Assembly (NCBI RefSeq): GCF_041146795.1
Contig: NC_135169.1
Coordinates: 8,510,264 to 8,574,263 of the forward strand
DNA from: Maylandia zebra
Lineage: Eukaryota; Chordata; Actinopteri; Cichliformes; Cichlidae
Length of the DNA: 64,000 bases
Reading direction: 5' to 3'
The notes beneath the pieces were generated by a model. It was not told the DNA's origin. It saw only the letters and a program-made list of their open reading frames with translations, and did not search any database. Below, piece by piece: positions 10,185 to 20,268 of this stretch; position 1 is the first letter of the stretch, and each line of letters starts with the position of its first letter. Position numbers and translations under genes: made by a program.

Positions 10185-11915
10185 AGCGGGCGACCAGCGG
10201 CGGAGGTCTGCCGCGCAACCAGTATGCTGCTTTAGGTGCCGCAGGTTCTCTTGCTTGACCAACGATTATCTTCCACGCTTTTCGATCCAAGGCGATGGTT
10301 CTTGCCTGCTCGAGGTCAAGTCGAAGGGCCTTCAAATCATCCTGGATTTGTTTCATCCATGTCTTCTTTGGTGCATTTCGATGCACCCTCCAATCGGTGG
10401 GGCGGGTCAACCAGAGTAGGCCATGGGGGTAGCGGCTCGGGTCCATTCGACAAATGTGGCCAAACCAACGGAGTCGGTGGCGCTGGATTAGGTCGCGATC
10501 GTCGGTTGGCTGCCGCAGCTGGTGAGGATGGTGTCATTCGAATGACGGTCGTATGCATCTAAGGCAACGCATTTGGAAAACTTCGAGCTTGCTCAGGTCG
10601 TGTTTTAGCATTGTCCACGTCTCTGCACCGTAAAGTAGAATGGGCAGGATCAGGGTTCGGTAAAGGAGGATCTTTGTCGCTAATGAGATGTTGTTCTTCT
10701 TCCAGACGCACCAGCGCAGGGAGGCGAATGCTGCCGCCGCCTGCCCAATTCTGGAGCGTATCTCCGCTGATGATGCCACTTTCTTCTCCTCGACGAGGGA
10801 CCCCAGATATTGAAATTGTTGGACTTGTTTGATCTGCACACCATCAAGGTGGATGATCGTTGGTGAGCCGTCGGTGGTCAGGACTTTGGTCTTCTCGGCG
10901 TTAACCTTGAGGCCGTACAGTTTGGAGTGCCGGGCGATGTCATAGAGGATGTGAGTTGCCTCGGTGTCGTCTTCGGCAAAAATGGCACTATCGTCAGCGA
11001 ACATTAGATCGGTGATAAATCGATCGATCGAGGCTTGGACTCCGCGGCGGCCCTCGAATGTTTGTGCATTATCGCATCGATGACGATGTTGAACAACAGC
11101 GGTGACATCACATCGCCCTGCCGGACCCCTGTCATGATGGGGAATTCTTCGGACACTTCGTCATGAATACGTACCTGGCTAGTCGAGCCATCGTAGGCGG
11201 TTTGTAGTAGCTCGATGATCTTCACTGCTGGCCGGTCGTTGCAATCAAACGCAGACTTGAAATCAATGAAGATGATGACTGTTCGGCGTCCGCATCTGAT
11301 CCGTTCCTCCATGAGTCGACGTAGGGTGAAGATCTGGTCGCTGCAGCCTCGTCCGGGTCGGAACCCGGCCTGTTCTTCCCGGCTGGTCATCTCACGGTGA
11401 TTTTGAAGGCGTGATTGAATTATTTTCATAAGGACCTTGCCGACGATGGACAGTAAGCTGATGCCCCGGTAGTTTTTACATTCTCGATTGTCGCCTTTCT
11501 TTAGGATAGGAATGACAGCCGCCTTCTTCCAATTTGCTGGTATCACATTTGATGTCCAGATCAGTTTGAATAATGAGTGTAGACGTATGACGAGGACTTC
11601 TCCTCCAGCTTTGAGGGCTTCTGCTGCCACATGATCAGGGCCAGCGGCCTTGTTGTTCTTTAGCGAATGGATTGCATCAGACATCGGCACCGTAGGAGGG
11701 TCGATGATGGGCGGCGCTGCAGCCGGACGTTGGGGCGGATCGTGATTGTAGAGTTCATTGAAGTATTCTTTCCACCATTGCAGGCGCTCCGCAGTTGACT
11801 TTACAAACGAGCCATCCACCTTCCTGATGTTATCATTCATCGTCTTGCACTTGCCACTGAGACTACGTATGGTCTGGTACAACACCCTGTAGTCTTGTCG
11901 TTCGGCCGTATTTTC
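10185..11915 (-). pseudogene. RTE-like LINE reverse transcriptase, frameshifted
   Basis: Frame 11915-11004 carries KNNKAAGPDHVAAEALKAG, IPILKKGDNRECKNYRGISL, QAGFRPGRGCSDQIFTLRRL, IIFIDFKSAFD and GVRQGDVMSPLLFNIVID. About ten residues appear missing right after SAFD. A frameshift near 11004 moves the catalytic MFADDSAIFAEDD into 11004-10534. Another shift near 10530 moves the end (WLTRPTDWRVHRNAPKKTW) into 10446-10185. The first ~150 residues of the long ORF ending at 12335 are antisense of the inserted Rex1-like element and do not belong to it. Confidence 0.82.
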
Positions 11916-12917
11916 TGTGGTGTCCCTGTGGTGCCCCCCCCCACAGGGGCACCACGGGGGACTGTCCTCTCCCCTTTCCTCTTCACCCTCTACACCACAG
12001 ACTTCAGCCACTGCACGGAGACCTGCCATCTTCAGAAGTTTTCTGATGACTCTGCGGTGGTTGGATGCATCAGCAGGGATGATGAGACAGAGTACCGGGC
12101 TGTGGTCGACTCCTTTGTCACGTGGTGTGAGCAGAATCATCTGCAGCTCAATGTGGCAAAGACCAAGGAACTGATCGTGGACTTCAGGAAGACCAGGAAA
12201 CACTTGGGGGTCAGTGTTGACATTGTGGAGGACTATAAATACCTTGGAGTACACATTGACAATAAACTGGACTGGGCTAAAAACACCACAGCACTTTACA
12301 GGAAGGGCCAGAGTCGTCTCTATTTTTTGAGGCAACTGAGGTCCTTCAACATCTGCCAGAAAATGCTCAGGATTTTCTATGAGTCTGTTGTGGCCAGTGC
12401 GATCCTCTATGCTGTTGCATGCTGGGGGAGCAGGCTGAGGGTCGCAGATGCCAACAGACTTAATAAACTAATCCGTAAGGCCAGCAATGTTGTGGGGATG
12501 GAGCTGGACTCCCTCAAGGTGGTGTCGGAAAGGCGGATGCTGTCCAAGATAAAGACAATGTTGGATAACACCTCCCACCCACTCCATGACATGCTGGTCA
12601 GTCACAGGAGCACGTTCAGTGAGAGACTGAGATTATCGAAAAGCACCACTGAACGACACAGGAAATCTTTCCTGCCTGTGGCCATCTCCCTGTACAACGC
12701 ATCCACTTAACACACTGTTTACTGCTACAACTACACATGTTTCTTTTCCAGCTATTTATTTATGACTGACTTATGTATGTATGTATATATATGTATATAT
12801 TGTACTATTCTTAGTTAGCGTATTGTCTGTCTTGTCTTAATGTTGGTTTATAATGGAGCACTGTAACAAAAAATAATTTCCCCCAGGGATCAATAAAGTA
12901 TTCTGATTCTGATTCTG
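11916..12917 (+). mobile_element. Rex1-like LINE fragment inserted in the RTE-like LINE
   Basis: A plus-strand, 5'-truncated LINE. It begins at the GAPRGTVLSPFLFTLYT region of the reverse transcriptase. It continues through a degenerate catalytic box (FSDDSAVVG instead of F/YADD), KTKELIVDFRKTRKHLG and YKYLGVHIDNKLDW, and ends FLPVAISLYNAST at 12710. The 3' tail is gggatcaataaagtattctg with a repeated attctg unit, as in Rex1/CR1-group elements. It splits the linker of the RTE-like LINE. Confidence 0.82.
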
Positions 12918-13110
12918 ATTTTAATAATGGATTGGATTTATATAGCGCTTTTCAAGGCACCCAAAGCGCTTTACAATGCCACTATTCATTCACTCTCACA
13001 TTCATACACTGGTGGAGGCAAGCTACAGTTGTAGCCACAGCTGCCCTGGGGCAGACTGACAGAAGCGAGGCTGCCATATCGCGCCATCGGCCCCTCTGGC
13101 CAACACCAGT
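12918..13110 (-). repeat. Dispersed fish repeat (tatatagcgcttttcaaggc type)
   Basis: Begins tggatttatatagcgctttt and contains cacccaaagcgctttacaat and tacactggtggaggcaagct, ending near gccaacaccag. I recognise it as a very common teleost repeat, probably the 3' part of a LINE in minus orientation. A diverged relative is at about 23640-23800. Confidence 0.6.
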
Positions 13111-13279
13111 AGGCAAGTTCCTCGGTGACTTTGTTCCAGTACGCCTCACGGTCTGCTTTCATCTTCAGCCGCACCTCACGGTTTAGCCGACGACACTTTT
13201 CAAAGTTGGTTAGCTTGGCCTTCTTGCGTTTGACGACCAAGTCGAGACAGTCGTCCGAGATCCACGGTTGTGTGTGACG

Positions 13280-14270
13280 TCAGGCGGGTGGGCACAGCGG
13301 CTTGGCGCAGTCCAAGATGGCTTCCGATATTGTTTGCTCTTCTTTGTTGGCATCGTCGCTCAGGGGGAGTAGGGCGAAGCGGTTCGATAATGCGATCTGG
13401 AATTCTTGACGGCGGTCATTGTTGGTGAGGTGATGCCAGCCCAGCCTGGGCGGTTTGGGTGTCGGCCTCTTCGCTCGTTGGAGCTTCAGGCGCACTCTGG
13501 CGCGGAAAAGATAGTGATCAGAGCCGCAGTCAGGTCCGCGCATCGCCCGGACATCTTGCAAGGATGATCGGAACCGGGTGTTGATGAGCACATAGTCGAG
13601 TAGCACTGAGTCATTTCCTCTTGGGTTGCGCCATGTCAGACGGTGCTTGAGCGAGTGTTGGAATAGCGTGTTCCCGAGGACCAGTTTGTTGGCGGCGGCA
13701 AATGACAGCAATCGTAGCCCGTTGTCGTTCATTTTTGCATGGCCGAATTTTCCCATCGTCGATTCCCAGCCAGTGCAGTCTTCTCCGACGTGGGCGTTCA
13801 TGTCGCCGGCGATCATGATCATGCCGGTTTGAGGTAGGGAGTCCAAGACGTCTTGCAGGCAATCATAGAAATCATCTTTAGATGCGTTGGAGTTCATTTC
13901 GGTCGGTGCATAGACCGCGATGATATGTAGCTTGATTGTACCGTTGACAGTTAGGACAGCGATACGGTCAGATATAGGTTGGAAGGCCACGACGCTTGCA
14001 GAGAACCGATGGTGTACCATGAAGCCAACTCCGGCTTCTCTTTTGTCGCCGCCCGAGTAATACAACGTCATCTTTTCGTCCATGGCCGGCACTTCGACAG
14101 AGACAGTGCCAGTTCCAGTCAGCCGAAGTTCCGATAGGGCCGTTATCGAGACGTTGAGTTTTGAAAGTTCATGGGCGATGATCTCCTTCTGCCCAACAAG
14201 ATGACCAGTTCTGACATTCCATGCTGCAATGTTGATCGGCGTCTTGGGCGTGAGACGATGGAATTGATGG
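13280..14270 (-). pseudogene. RTE-like LINE endonuclease (APE type)
   Basis: Frame open from about 14270 to 13280. It begins INIAAWNVRTG and has LSELRLTGTG carrying the metal-binding Glu. It continues AGVGFMVHHRFSAS, IIAVYAPTE, MIMIAGDMNAHVGED (the catalytic Asp/Asn pair), DYVLINTRFRSSLQD and a GSDHYLFRARVRL end with the catalytic Asp-His. This order matches apurinic-type endonucleases of non-LTR retrotransposons. The protein then continues toward the reverse transcriptase, with the frame broken near 13280. Confidence 0.82.
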
Positions 14271-14290
14271 CCAGTAGTCCATTTCCCACC

Positions 14291-14612
14291 AGCGCCCTGG
14301 GTCCCCAGCGCTGGCGCATCGGCTGCCCCGGATGCGGGCTGTTACTTGGTGGCTCGGTGTGCTGCGTTCCCTGGCTATCTGCCTCGCGGTTCCTGGGCTA
14401 ACATTGAGTGGCCGATCACTTGCAGTCCTGCGTCCTGCAGGACCGGTTCAGGCCAGTCTGGTATCTGCAGACTGCTGCCTCCACCCCCTGGCTCGGCCTT
14501 CGTGTCTGGCTTGGCCCTGACTGGGGTGGTGTGTACATATGTGTATTTGTACATAGTTCTTCACTCTCGGCAGTTTGGTTGCACTGTCTCCTCGCGGGGT
14601 GTCTTAAAGAGT
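14291..14612. other. GC-rich sequence, no gene seen
   Basis: Composition resembles 8031-10165, on the other side of the RTE-like LINE. It has a short inverted repeat around cctgcgtcctgcagg. No coding region is supported. Confidence 0.3.
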
Positions 14613-14950
14613 TACCGTACATATGGAATATGTAACGGTGTGGAGAGATAGTCTCTCACTAAGAGAACCAAGGTTACACCATAACCGTACGTTCTCTAGC
14701 ATATCGAGACTATCTCTCCACCGTGAGGCCACTCGGAGACGCGTTCCGATCAAACGATCACCGGTGTCACGTCTGCACAGCTGTTTTATACGTAAGCTGT
14801 GGGGTGTAGCCGGGTGTGCCGGAGTGTCTTAAAGAAATATCCACACGCCACGACTAAGGGGGGGTCGTACCCCGTACATATGGAATATGTAACAGTGTGG
14901 AGAGATAGTCTCTCACTAAGAGAACCAAGGTTACACTGTAACCGTATGTT
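14612..14950. repeat. Pair of ~78-bp direct repeats with an internal inverted repeat
   Basis: The sequence starting cgtacatatggaatatgtaa occurs at about 14612-14690 and again at about 14872-14950 with few changes (for example caccataac against cactgtaac). Inside, ggagagatagtctc (near 14641) is the reverse complement of gagactatctctcc (near 14705), so the first copy could fold into a hairpin. This may be a solo transposon end or the two ends of a small element of about 340 bp. Confidence 0.7.
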
Positions 14951-15145
14951 CTGATTAATGTTTGCTCATCACTTTCTGTTCTGATTAATGTTTGTTCATC
15001 ACTTTCTGTTCTGATTACTGTTTGTTCACCACTTTCTGTTCTGATTACTGTTTGTTCATCACTTTCTGTTCTGATTACTGGATGTTCGTCACTTTCTGCT
15101 CTGATTACTGTTTGTTCATCACTTTCTGCTCTGATTAATGTCTTT
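14949..15145. repeat. Minisatellite, 30-bp unit
   Basis: Six to seven tandem copies of a 30-bp unit of the type ttctgattactgtttgttca tcactttctg. The period is a multiple of three, so the minus strand reads as an open repeat peptide (IRTESDEQTV). I treat that as chance. Confidence 0.9.
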
Positions 15146-15699
15146 AAAGTTTTACTTTGAAACATCTGAAGTCATTGCTGGTTTACGCCCTTGCCCACGC
15201 ACCTGTGAAGTGGAAGCACCTGAGCCTCATTTCCCCTGCCAGCATTTAAGCAGAGGGATGGCAGCAATTCATCACCAGATCATTGTGTGACTCGCACTCC
15301 CTTGAATTGTCCTTTTTTTTCTTGAGTCGGCTGCGAGCAGCGAGTGACCAAAGAGGATGGAGTCCGTTACCGCCCCTTACGCCACTGGTTTTAGGGTTTC
15401 CCCTGTTACAGCAACATAAACCCATGTTGGATTGGAAAAGGGAATGCCTTGTGGGGTAAAGGGGTGGTGCCATACGACCTGTTTAAAAGCCACCACCCTC
15501 TCTGTCAGTTTACTGAATCCCTCTGTCACACAATCCACCTTACCATTCTTCAGTTCCATCTGTTTATCACGACCTTGAAGAGACTCACGTCTTCCTTCAA
15601 CAGTTGCCGGTGCGATTATTATTAAACTAGTGGTACATGTGCCACAGTCTGAGAATGACTGACCTAGGAGATTGAGTTTGGCATATAGGAGGCCCAACG
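15146..15699. other. Unassigned sequence
   Basis: No coding region is supported. It may be the upstream part of the Gypsy-like remnant that follows, but I could not identify motifs. Confidence 0.3.
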
Positions 15700-15826
15700 A
15701 ACTGAACCGGACCCTGGGACTGTCCCTCCAGGACTCTTTGTTCCCTCCTCTGTTAGGTCACTGGGCACGCACAACCACATTCACCTGGCACCCAGGGGTC
15801 CACCACACCATCTCATTCATTTAAAG

Positions 15827-17305
15827 TAGAGCAGGACGACATGGCAAAAAATATGTATCACGATATATATTTGAAAATTTGCGCTAACAATATAACTGAC
15901 GATATAATTGATGCGAGACAAAATACAACTCCACAACTTTACTAGCACAAAAAAAAAATCTATTTTCACTTAAACAAGCAGCTGTTTTTTATGTGCATTA
16001 AAGCTATATAAAAATTTAACAGTGCAAATGCAAATTCCTTGCTGAAAGTTTAGAAATGGGCTGACACATCCTGAGCATAACCATGTAAAATATCCACTGA
16101 AGTTAAAAAGAGGTGCAACATTAAACTGCAGTGTGCCAAATAAAAAAGTAAAATACGTATTTTTCGAGCCATAAAGTGCACGGGATTATAAGGCACATTA
16201 AGCGAAACAAAGCAGTCAGATAAATCAAGCTTTATTCAACTCCTACTTCTTGCTTCCTCCACTTCTGTACCATTGATTCATTAATGGTACAGAAGTGTAC
16301 CATTAATGCTGTATTCTATCACAGCTGCTCTATTCCCATGTTGTTGCAGTGTATTAATGACTAACCTTCTATTGTGGATGGATTATCTCAGTTGTTCTGC
16401 TGACTGAAGTTTGGTCCGTTTACAGCATTCTGCCATGCAATTGCATTTGTCTCTAATCATCAGGAACCTTCACGTTAACTTTTATCGAGTGGAAAAGCGT
16501 TAGCGTTCATCCTCCAACGTTGCTGTTTATGTTATGCTAACATAGCTGTGTCGCTAGCGATCACGTAGCACATCATTATATACCACCTAGCCCAACTTCA
16601 GTAACCTTACCAACGTCACTGCTGTTTAGTTTCCTGTCTTCGTTTATGTTGGAAGTGATAGCAGAGCTGCACGTTTTAATTTTTTCAGAAATCTCTTAGT
16701 CAGAACATGCTATATCATGCTTAGGTAACTAGCGAAACTAGCGAGCTAACTTCCACTAACTTCCTGCTAACTTTTAACTTCGTTAAATGTAATAAATTCT
16801 GTTTTCATGGATGCCCAGATGTTAAACTTCATAGTTACACCTGGTAAAGCAGCAATGCTGATTGTTTTATTAAAGATGAAAGAATTTAGACAGTTTTTAA
16901 CTCTCAGTGATGCTGCAGTGTTGTTTGACCTGAAGGTTTACGGAGTTTAGGACCCAGATTACTCCCAGATTTACAAGCACTTTAGTCCGACAAATACGGC
17001 AATAACGACGGTCTGCTTGCATGTTCTACAAAAAAATGTGCTTTGGTGGGTATCTGACAGACAAACACCAAACCAGTTCCACATCACTGAAGTGGCACCA
17101 TTTTTACAAACCAATTGTGGTTCATCCGTTTCACTCAATAAGATGCTTTCTCCCTTCTCATTCTCCGTTGTCGCCATGCTTTTTCGTCCATGTGCGTATG
17201 AAGACAAAGGCACTGCGCATTCGCGTTTTACCCATATTCATTTTCTTATCGTTGCCTAACATTGTACCGGTATTACCGTGAACTGTATAATATGGCCAAG
17301 CCCTA
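15827..17305. mobile_element. Non-autonomous hAT element inserted in the Gypsy remnant
   Basis: The 8-bp sequence atttaaag flanks both ends (15819-15826 and 17306-17313), the duplication length of hAT elements. The ends are diverged inverted repeats: TAGAGCAGGACGACATGG on the left and, reading inward on the minus strand, TAGGGCTTGGCCATATTA on the right. No transposase ORF is visible. A second element seems nested inside (about 16155-17001). Confidence 0.8.
16155..17001. mobile_element. Possible nested non-autonomous DNA element
   Basis: The left edge reads cgtatttttcgagccataaa gtgc. The right edge, on the minus strand, reads cgtatttgtcggactaaagt gc, giving an imperfect inverted repeat of about 25 bp. 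The phrase gggattataaggcacattaa is common in fish repeats of this kind. No target duplication was identified and no gene is inside. Confidence 0.5.
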
Positions 17306-17899
17306 ATTTAAAGCTTTGCTTAGTGGCCTACTCTCGCCAAAGATGTCCGTGAGTACATTTCTGCCTGGCCAGTCTGCGCACAGAACAAGACCTCTAACCA
17401 ACCAGCCTCTGGCGTGCTCTGATCCTTGCCGATGGCAGGCCATCCCTGATCACATATCACCATCGACTTTGTCACGGGCCTGCCACCCTAATCAGGTAAC
17501 ACAATCATCCTATCATTGGTCGTTTCTACCTAAGCTCCCCACAGCTCTGGCAACTGCCTGGCTCCTAACAACTCACGTACTTCGTCTTCATGGTATCCCT
17601 GCTGACATTGTCTCTCACCGAGGCCCACAATTCACATCACAAGGCTGGAAGGTGTTCTGTTCGGTTCTGGGAGCCCAGGTTAGTGTTTCTTCTGCTTTTC
17701 ATCCACAGACAAGTAAACAGAGAACAGGCTAACCAAGAGCTTGAGGCAGCCCTCCAATGTGTGGCCTCTACCCACCAGACCACCTGGAGCAAACATCTCC
17801 CTTGGATCGAATACTCGCGTAACAGCCTCACCTCTTTGGCCACTGGATTGTCTCCCTTCGAGGCATCCCTGGCTTCTTTAAGTTTCTTTAATTTTTTAA

Positions 17900-18114
17900 G
17901 CTTGTGTTTTGGATGAACCCGTTTGTGTCTCAGTGTGTGGCTTGATCTCCACCACTTACTTTTAGAACTGAAGAAGCTTTACTGGTGAAACTTGCAGACC
18001 ATTTTCTTTCCAAGCTCCTTTGATCACTGACGCTTGTTTTTCTCTTTGTAAAATGAAATTTAAATTGAATTTTGAATAAAATGTGTTTTTTCCTTTCTCC
18101 CTCAGAGTGCAGAC
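17900..18114 (+). promoter_or_regulatory. TRIM copy 1: 5' flank with intron acceptor
   Basis: The stretch matches the reverse complement of about 57719-57950 upstream of TRIM copy 2 and, in part, 34992-35155 upstream of the TRIM remnant. A polypyrimidine tract and acceptor (tttctccctcag, ending 18105) sit nine bases before the ATG at 18115, so the coding exon follows a 5' intron. No 5' exon or promoter is visible upstream, where a Gypsy remnant lies instead. Confidence 0.7.
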
Positions 18115-19770
18115 ATGTCAGCTGCCAACAATCTGAGATCTGAAAATCAGTTTCTGTGCTCCATCTGTCTGGATGTGTTCACTGATCCAGTCACTACATC
18201 ATGTGGACACAACTTCTGCAAAACCTGCATCAGTCAGCACTGGGACATGAATGTCATCTGTAAGTGTCCCTTGTGTAAAGAGACTTTCTACACTCGACCT
18301 CAGCTGAGGGTCAACACCTTCATCTCTGAGATAGTTGCTCAGTTCAGACGTGAAGCTCAGCAGAAAGCCAGCAGCAGCAGCTCAGAGCAACAAGCTGCCA
18401 AACCAGGAGAAGTTCCCTGTGACGTCTGCACTGGAACCAGACTGAAGGCCCTGAAGTCCTGCCTGGTGTGTCAGACCTCCTACTGTCAGACTCACCTGGA
18501 GCCTCATCTGACAGTGAAACGTCTGAAAAGACATCAGCTGGTTGATGCTGTGGAGAACCTGGAAGGCAGGATGTGCACGAAGCACGATAAACTCCTGGAG
18601 CTGTTCTGTAAGACCGACCAGACATGTGTCTGCATGCTCTGCTCTGCTTTAGACCACAAGAACCACGAGTTTGTTCCTCTGAGAGAAGAATATGAAGGAA
18701 AGAAGGCAGAGCTGGAGAAGACAGAGGCTGAGATTCAACAGATGATCCAGAAGAGACGACTGAAGATTCAGGAGATCACAGAGTCGGTGAAGATGAGTAA
18801 AGATGCTGCAGACAGACAGAAAGCAGAAGGTGTTCAGGTCTTCACGGCTCTGAAGGAGTCTGTTGAGAGACGCCTGAAAAAGTTCATAAAGGAGATCGAA
18901 GACAAACAGGAAGCTACAGAGAAACAGGCTGAAGGTCTCATCAAAGATCTGGAACAGGAAATCTCTGAGCTGATGGAGAGAAGCTCTGAGGTGGAGCAGC
19001 TCTCACGCTCTGAAGACCACCTCCACCTCCTCCAAAGCTTCTCCTCCCTGAAAGCTGCTTCACCCACCAAGGACTGGACAGAGGTCAGAGTCCGTCCACC
19101 ATCATATGAGGGGACTGTGGTGAGAGCTGTGGAGACACTGGAGGAGACACTCTGGAAAGATATGAATGAGCTGTTTGAGGCTGAGCTGCAGAGGGTGCAG
19201 CAGTATGCAGTAGATGTGTCTCTGGATCCTGATACAGCACATCCTTATCTCATCCTGTCTGATGATGGAAAACAAGTGAAGTATGGTGATGTGAAGAAGA
19301 AACTTCCAGACAATCCAGAGAGATTTTCTCCATGTCCTAATGTTTTAGGAGAGCAGAGTTTCTCTTCAGGCAGATTTTACTTTGAGGTTCAGGTTAAAGG
19401 AAAGACTAAATGGGATTTAGGAGTGGCCAGAGAGTCGATCAACAGGAAGGGAAACATCACATTGAGTCCTCAGGATGGTTTCTGGATTGTGAGGTTGAGA
19501 AATGGAAATAAGTACAGTGCTTGTGCTTCACCTCCAGTCCGTCTCTGTCTTCATCCTGGTCCTGAGAAGGTGGGGGTGTTTGTGGATTATGAGGAGGGTC
19601 TGGTCTCCTTTTATGATGTAGGTGCTGCAGCTCTGATCTACTCCTTTACTGGCTGCTCCTTCACTCACAAACTCCACCCTTACTTCTGTCCCAGTAACAA
19701 TGATGGCGGTAAAAACTCTGCACCTCTGATCATCTGTCCTGTAAATCAAACTGAGTTGATCAACGACTGA
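18115..19770 (+). CDS. TRIM E3 ubiquitin ligase, bloodthirsty-related type (copy 1)
   Basis: One open coding exon of 551 residues. The RING finger (about 15-57) has the C3HC4 pattern in [20 protein letters not shown] and CPLCKETF. A B-box 1 (about 102-131, CDVCTGTRLKALKSC) and B-box 2 (about 154-188, CTKHDKLLELFCKTDQTCVC) follow. A long coiled coil (about 190-300) and a PRY-SPRY/B30.2 domain (about 370-545; LDPDTAHPYLILSDDGKQVK, VGVFVDYEEGLVSFYDVGAA) complete the protein. TRIM proteins of this kind attach ubiquitin to targets chosen by the B30.2 domain and, in fish, form large families linked to antiviral immunity. The start follows a splice acceptor by nine bases. It is a close paralogue of the minus-strand gene at 56015-57709; the length and all zinc ligands look intact. 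Confidence 0.93.
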   Translation: MSAANNLRSENQFLCSICLDVFTDPVTTSCGHNFCKTCISQHWDMNVICKCPLCKETFYTRPQLRVNTFISEIVAQFRREAQQKASSSSSEQQAAKPGEVPCDVCTGTRLKALKSCLVCQTSYCQTHLEPHLTVKRLKRHQLVDAVENLEGRMCTKHDKLLELFCKTDQTCVCMLCSALDHKNHEFVPLREEYEGKKAELEKTEAEIQQMIQKRRLKIQEITESVKMSKDAADRQKAEGVQVFTALKESVERRLKKFIKEIEDKQEATEKQAEGLIKDLEQEISELMERSSEVEQLSRSEDHLHLLQSFSSLKAASPTKDWTEVRVRPPSYEGTVVRAVETLEETLWKDMNELFEAELQRVQQYAVDVSLDPDTAHPYLILSDDGKQVKYGDVKKKLPDNPERFSPCPNVLGEQSFSSGRFYFEVQVKGKTKWDLGVARESINRKGNITLSPQDGFWIVRLRNGNKYSACASPPVRLCLHPGPEKVGVFVDYEEGLVSFYDVGAAALIYSFTGCSFTHKLHPYFCPSNNDGGKNSAPLIICPVNQTELIND

Positions 19771-20268
19771 TTTTATTTGATGAACTGATTGATTTTTATT
19801 GAGGAGAACAAATGAACATATTGAGCATAATACTCTCCATGTTTTCTATAGAATCTGATTATCAGGACTCTGACTTTGATCTGATTCTCATGGAATTTGA
19901 CGCAAACAGAAGAAAAGTTGAATCAGGAAATGTTCCTACTAATGGAGACTCAAGCTGAAGAATCATGTGTGGGTGTTATACGGAGCATTCAGTTTTCAGC
20001 TGAGGGGAGTTGGATAAAAAGTGGTTTGGTTATTTTGGGTCTGTGAGGATTTTTGATGTGTTTACTGAAAACTGATAAGACGGGATAATATTCAAAGAGT
20101 GGTGGAGAAAGGAGAAGGTGAAGTACAGACTGCTGCATCCTTCTAGTCACATAATTTTGATGTGATGATTATATTTCCATGTTCTGATGATTTGGTTTAA
20201 AGATAAACATAGAGTTGGAAAATGGCTGCAATCACAGCATGAATGAGATGCTGAAGGCTATATTTGTA
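19771..20268 (+). other. 3' flank of TRIM copy 1, shared with copy 2
   Basis: This non-coding stretch matches the reverse complement of about 55450-56014 (for example gggtgttatacggagcattc and ctgctgcatccttctagtca), so the duplicated block extends about 500 bp past the stop codon. It probably holds the 3' UTR. Copy 1 has lost sequence around 20100 relative to copy 2. Confidence 0.7.

Larger units (their letters stand above)
10166..14290 (-). mobile_element. RTE-like LINE, interrupted by other repeats
   Basis: Minus-strand order is endonuclease (14270 to about 13430), linker, reverse transcriptase (11910 to about 10534), and C-terminal region (to about 10185). The reading is interrupted between about 11915 and 13112 by a Rex1-like fragment and another repeat. 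The linker ends ..YWNKVTEELA on one side and resumes ENTAERQDYRVLYQTIRSL on the other, so little was lost. The boundaries at 10166 and 14290 are estimates, because no tail or duplication was found. Confidence 0.75.
15700..17900 (+). pseudogene. Decayed Ty3/Gypsy integrase, split by a hAT element
   Basis: Upstream of the hAT insert the plus strand reads FTWHPGVHHTISFI. Removing the insert and one duplication copy continues it as [17 protein letters not shown], the zinc-binding region of a Gypsy integrase. Further on are [20 protein letters not shown] (second catalytic Asp region), SSAFHPQTS (Glu region, damaged) and [17 protein letters not shown]. Several frameshifts separate these pieces. The remnant ends about where sequence shared by the TRIM copies begins (near 17900). 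No LTRs were found. Confidence 0.75.

Noticed and set aside
12061-12090. Treating the FSDDSAVVG box of the Rex1-like fragment as an active catalytic site
   Set aside because: The fragment is 5'-truncated and lacks the endonuclease and the first palm motifs, so it cannot act on its own.
11916-12335. N-terminal ~150 residues of the long minus-strand ORF 11004-12335
   Set aside because: They are the antisense of the inserted plus-strand Rex1-like LINE, not part of the RTE-like protein.
14854-15165. 103-residue repeat protein IRTESDEQTV
   Set aside because: The 30-bp period keeps any frame open; there is no start context, splice signal or relative to support a gene.
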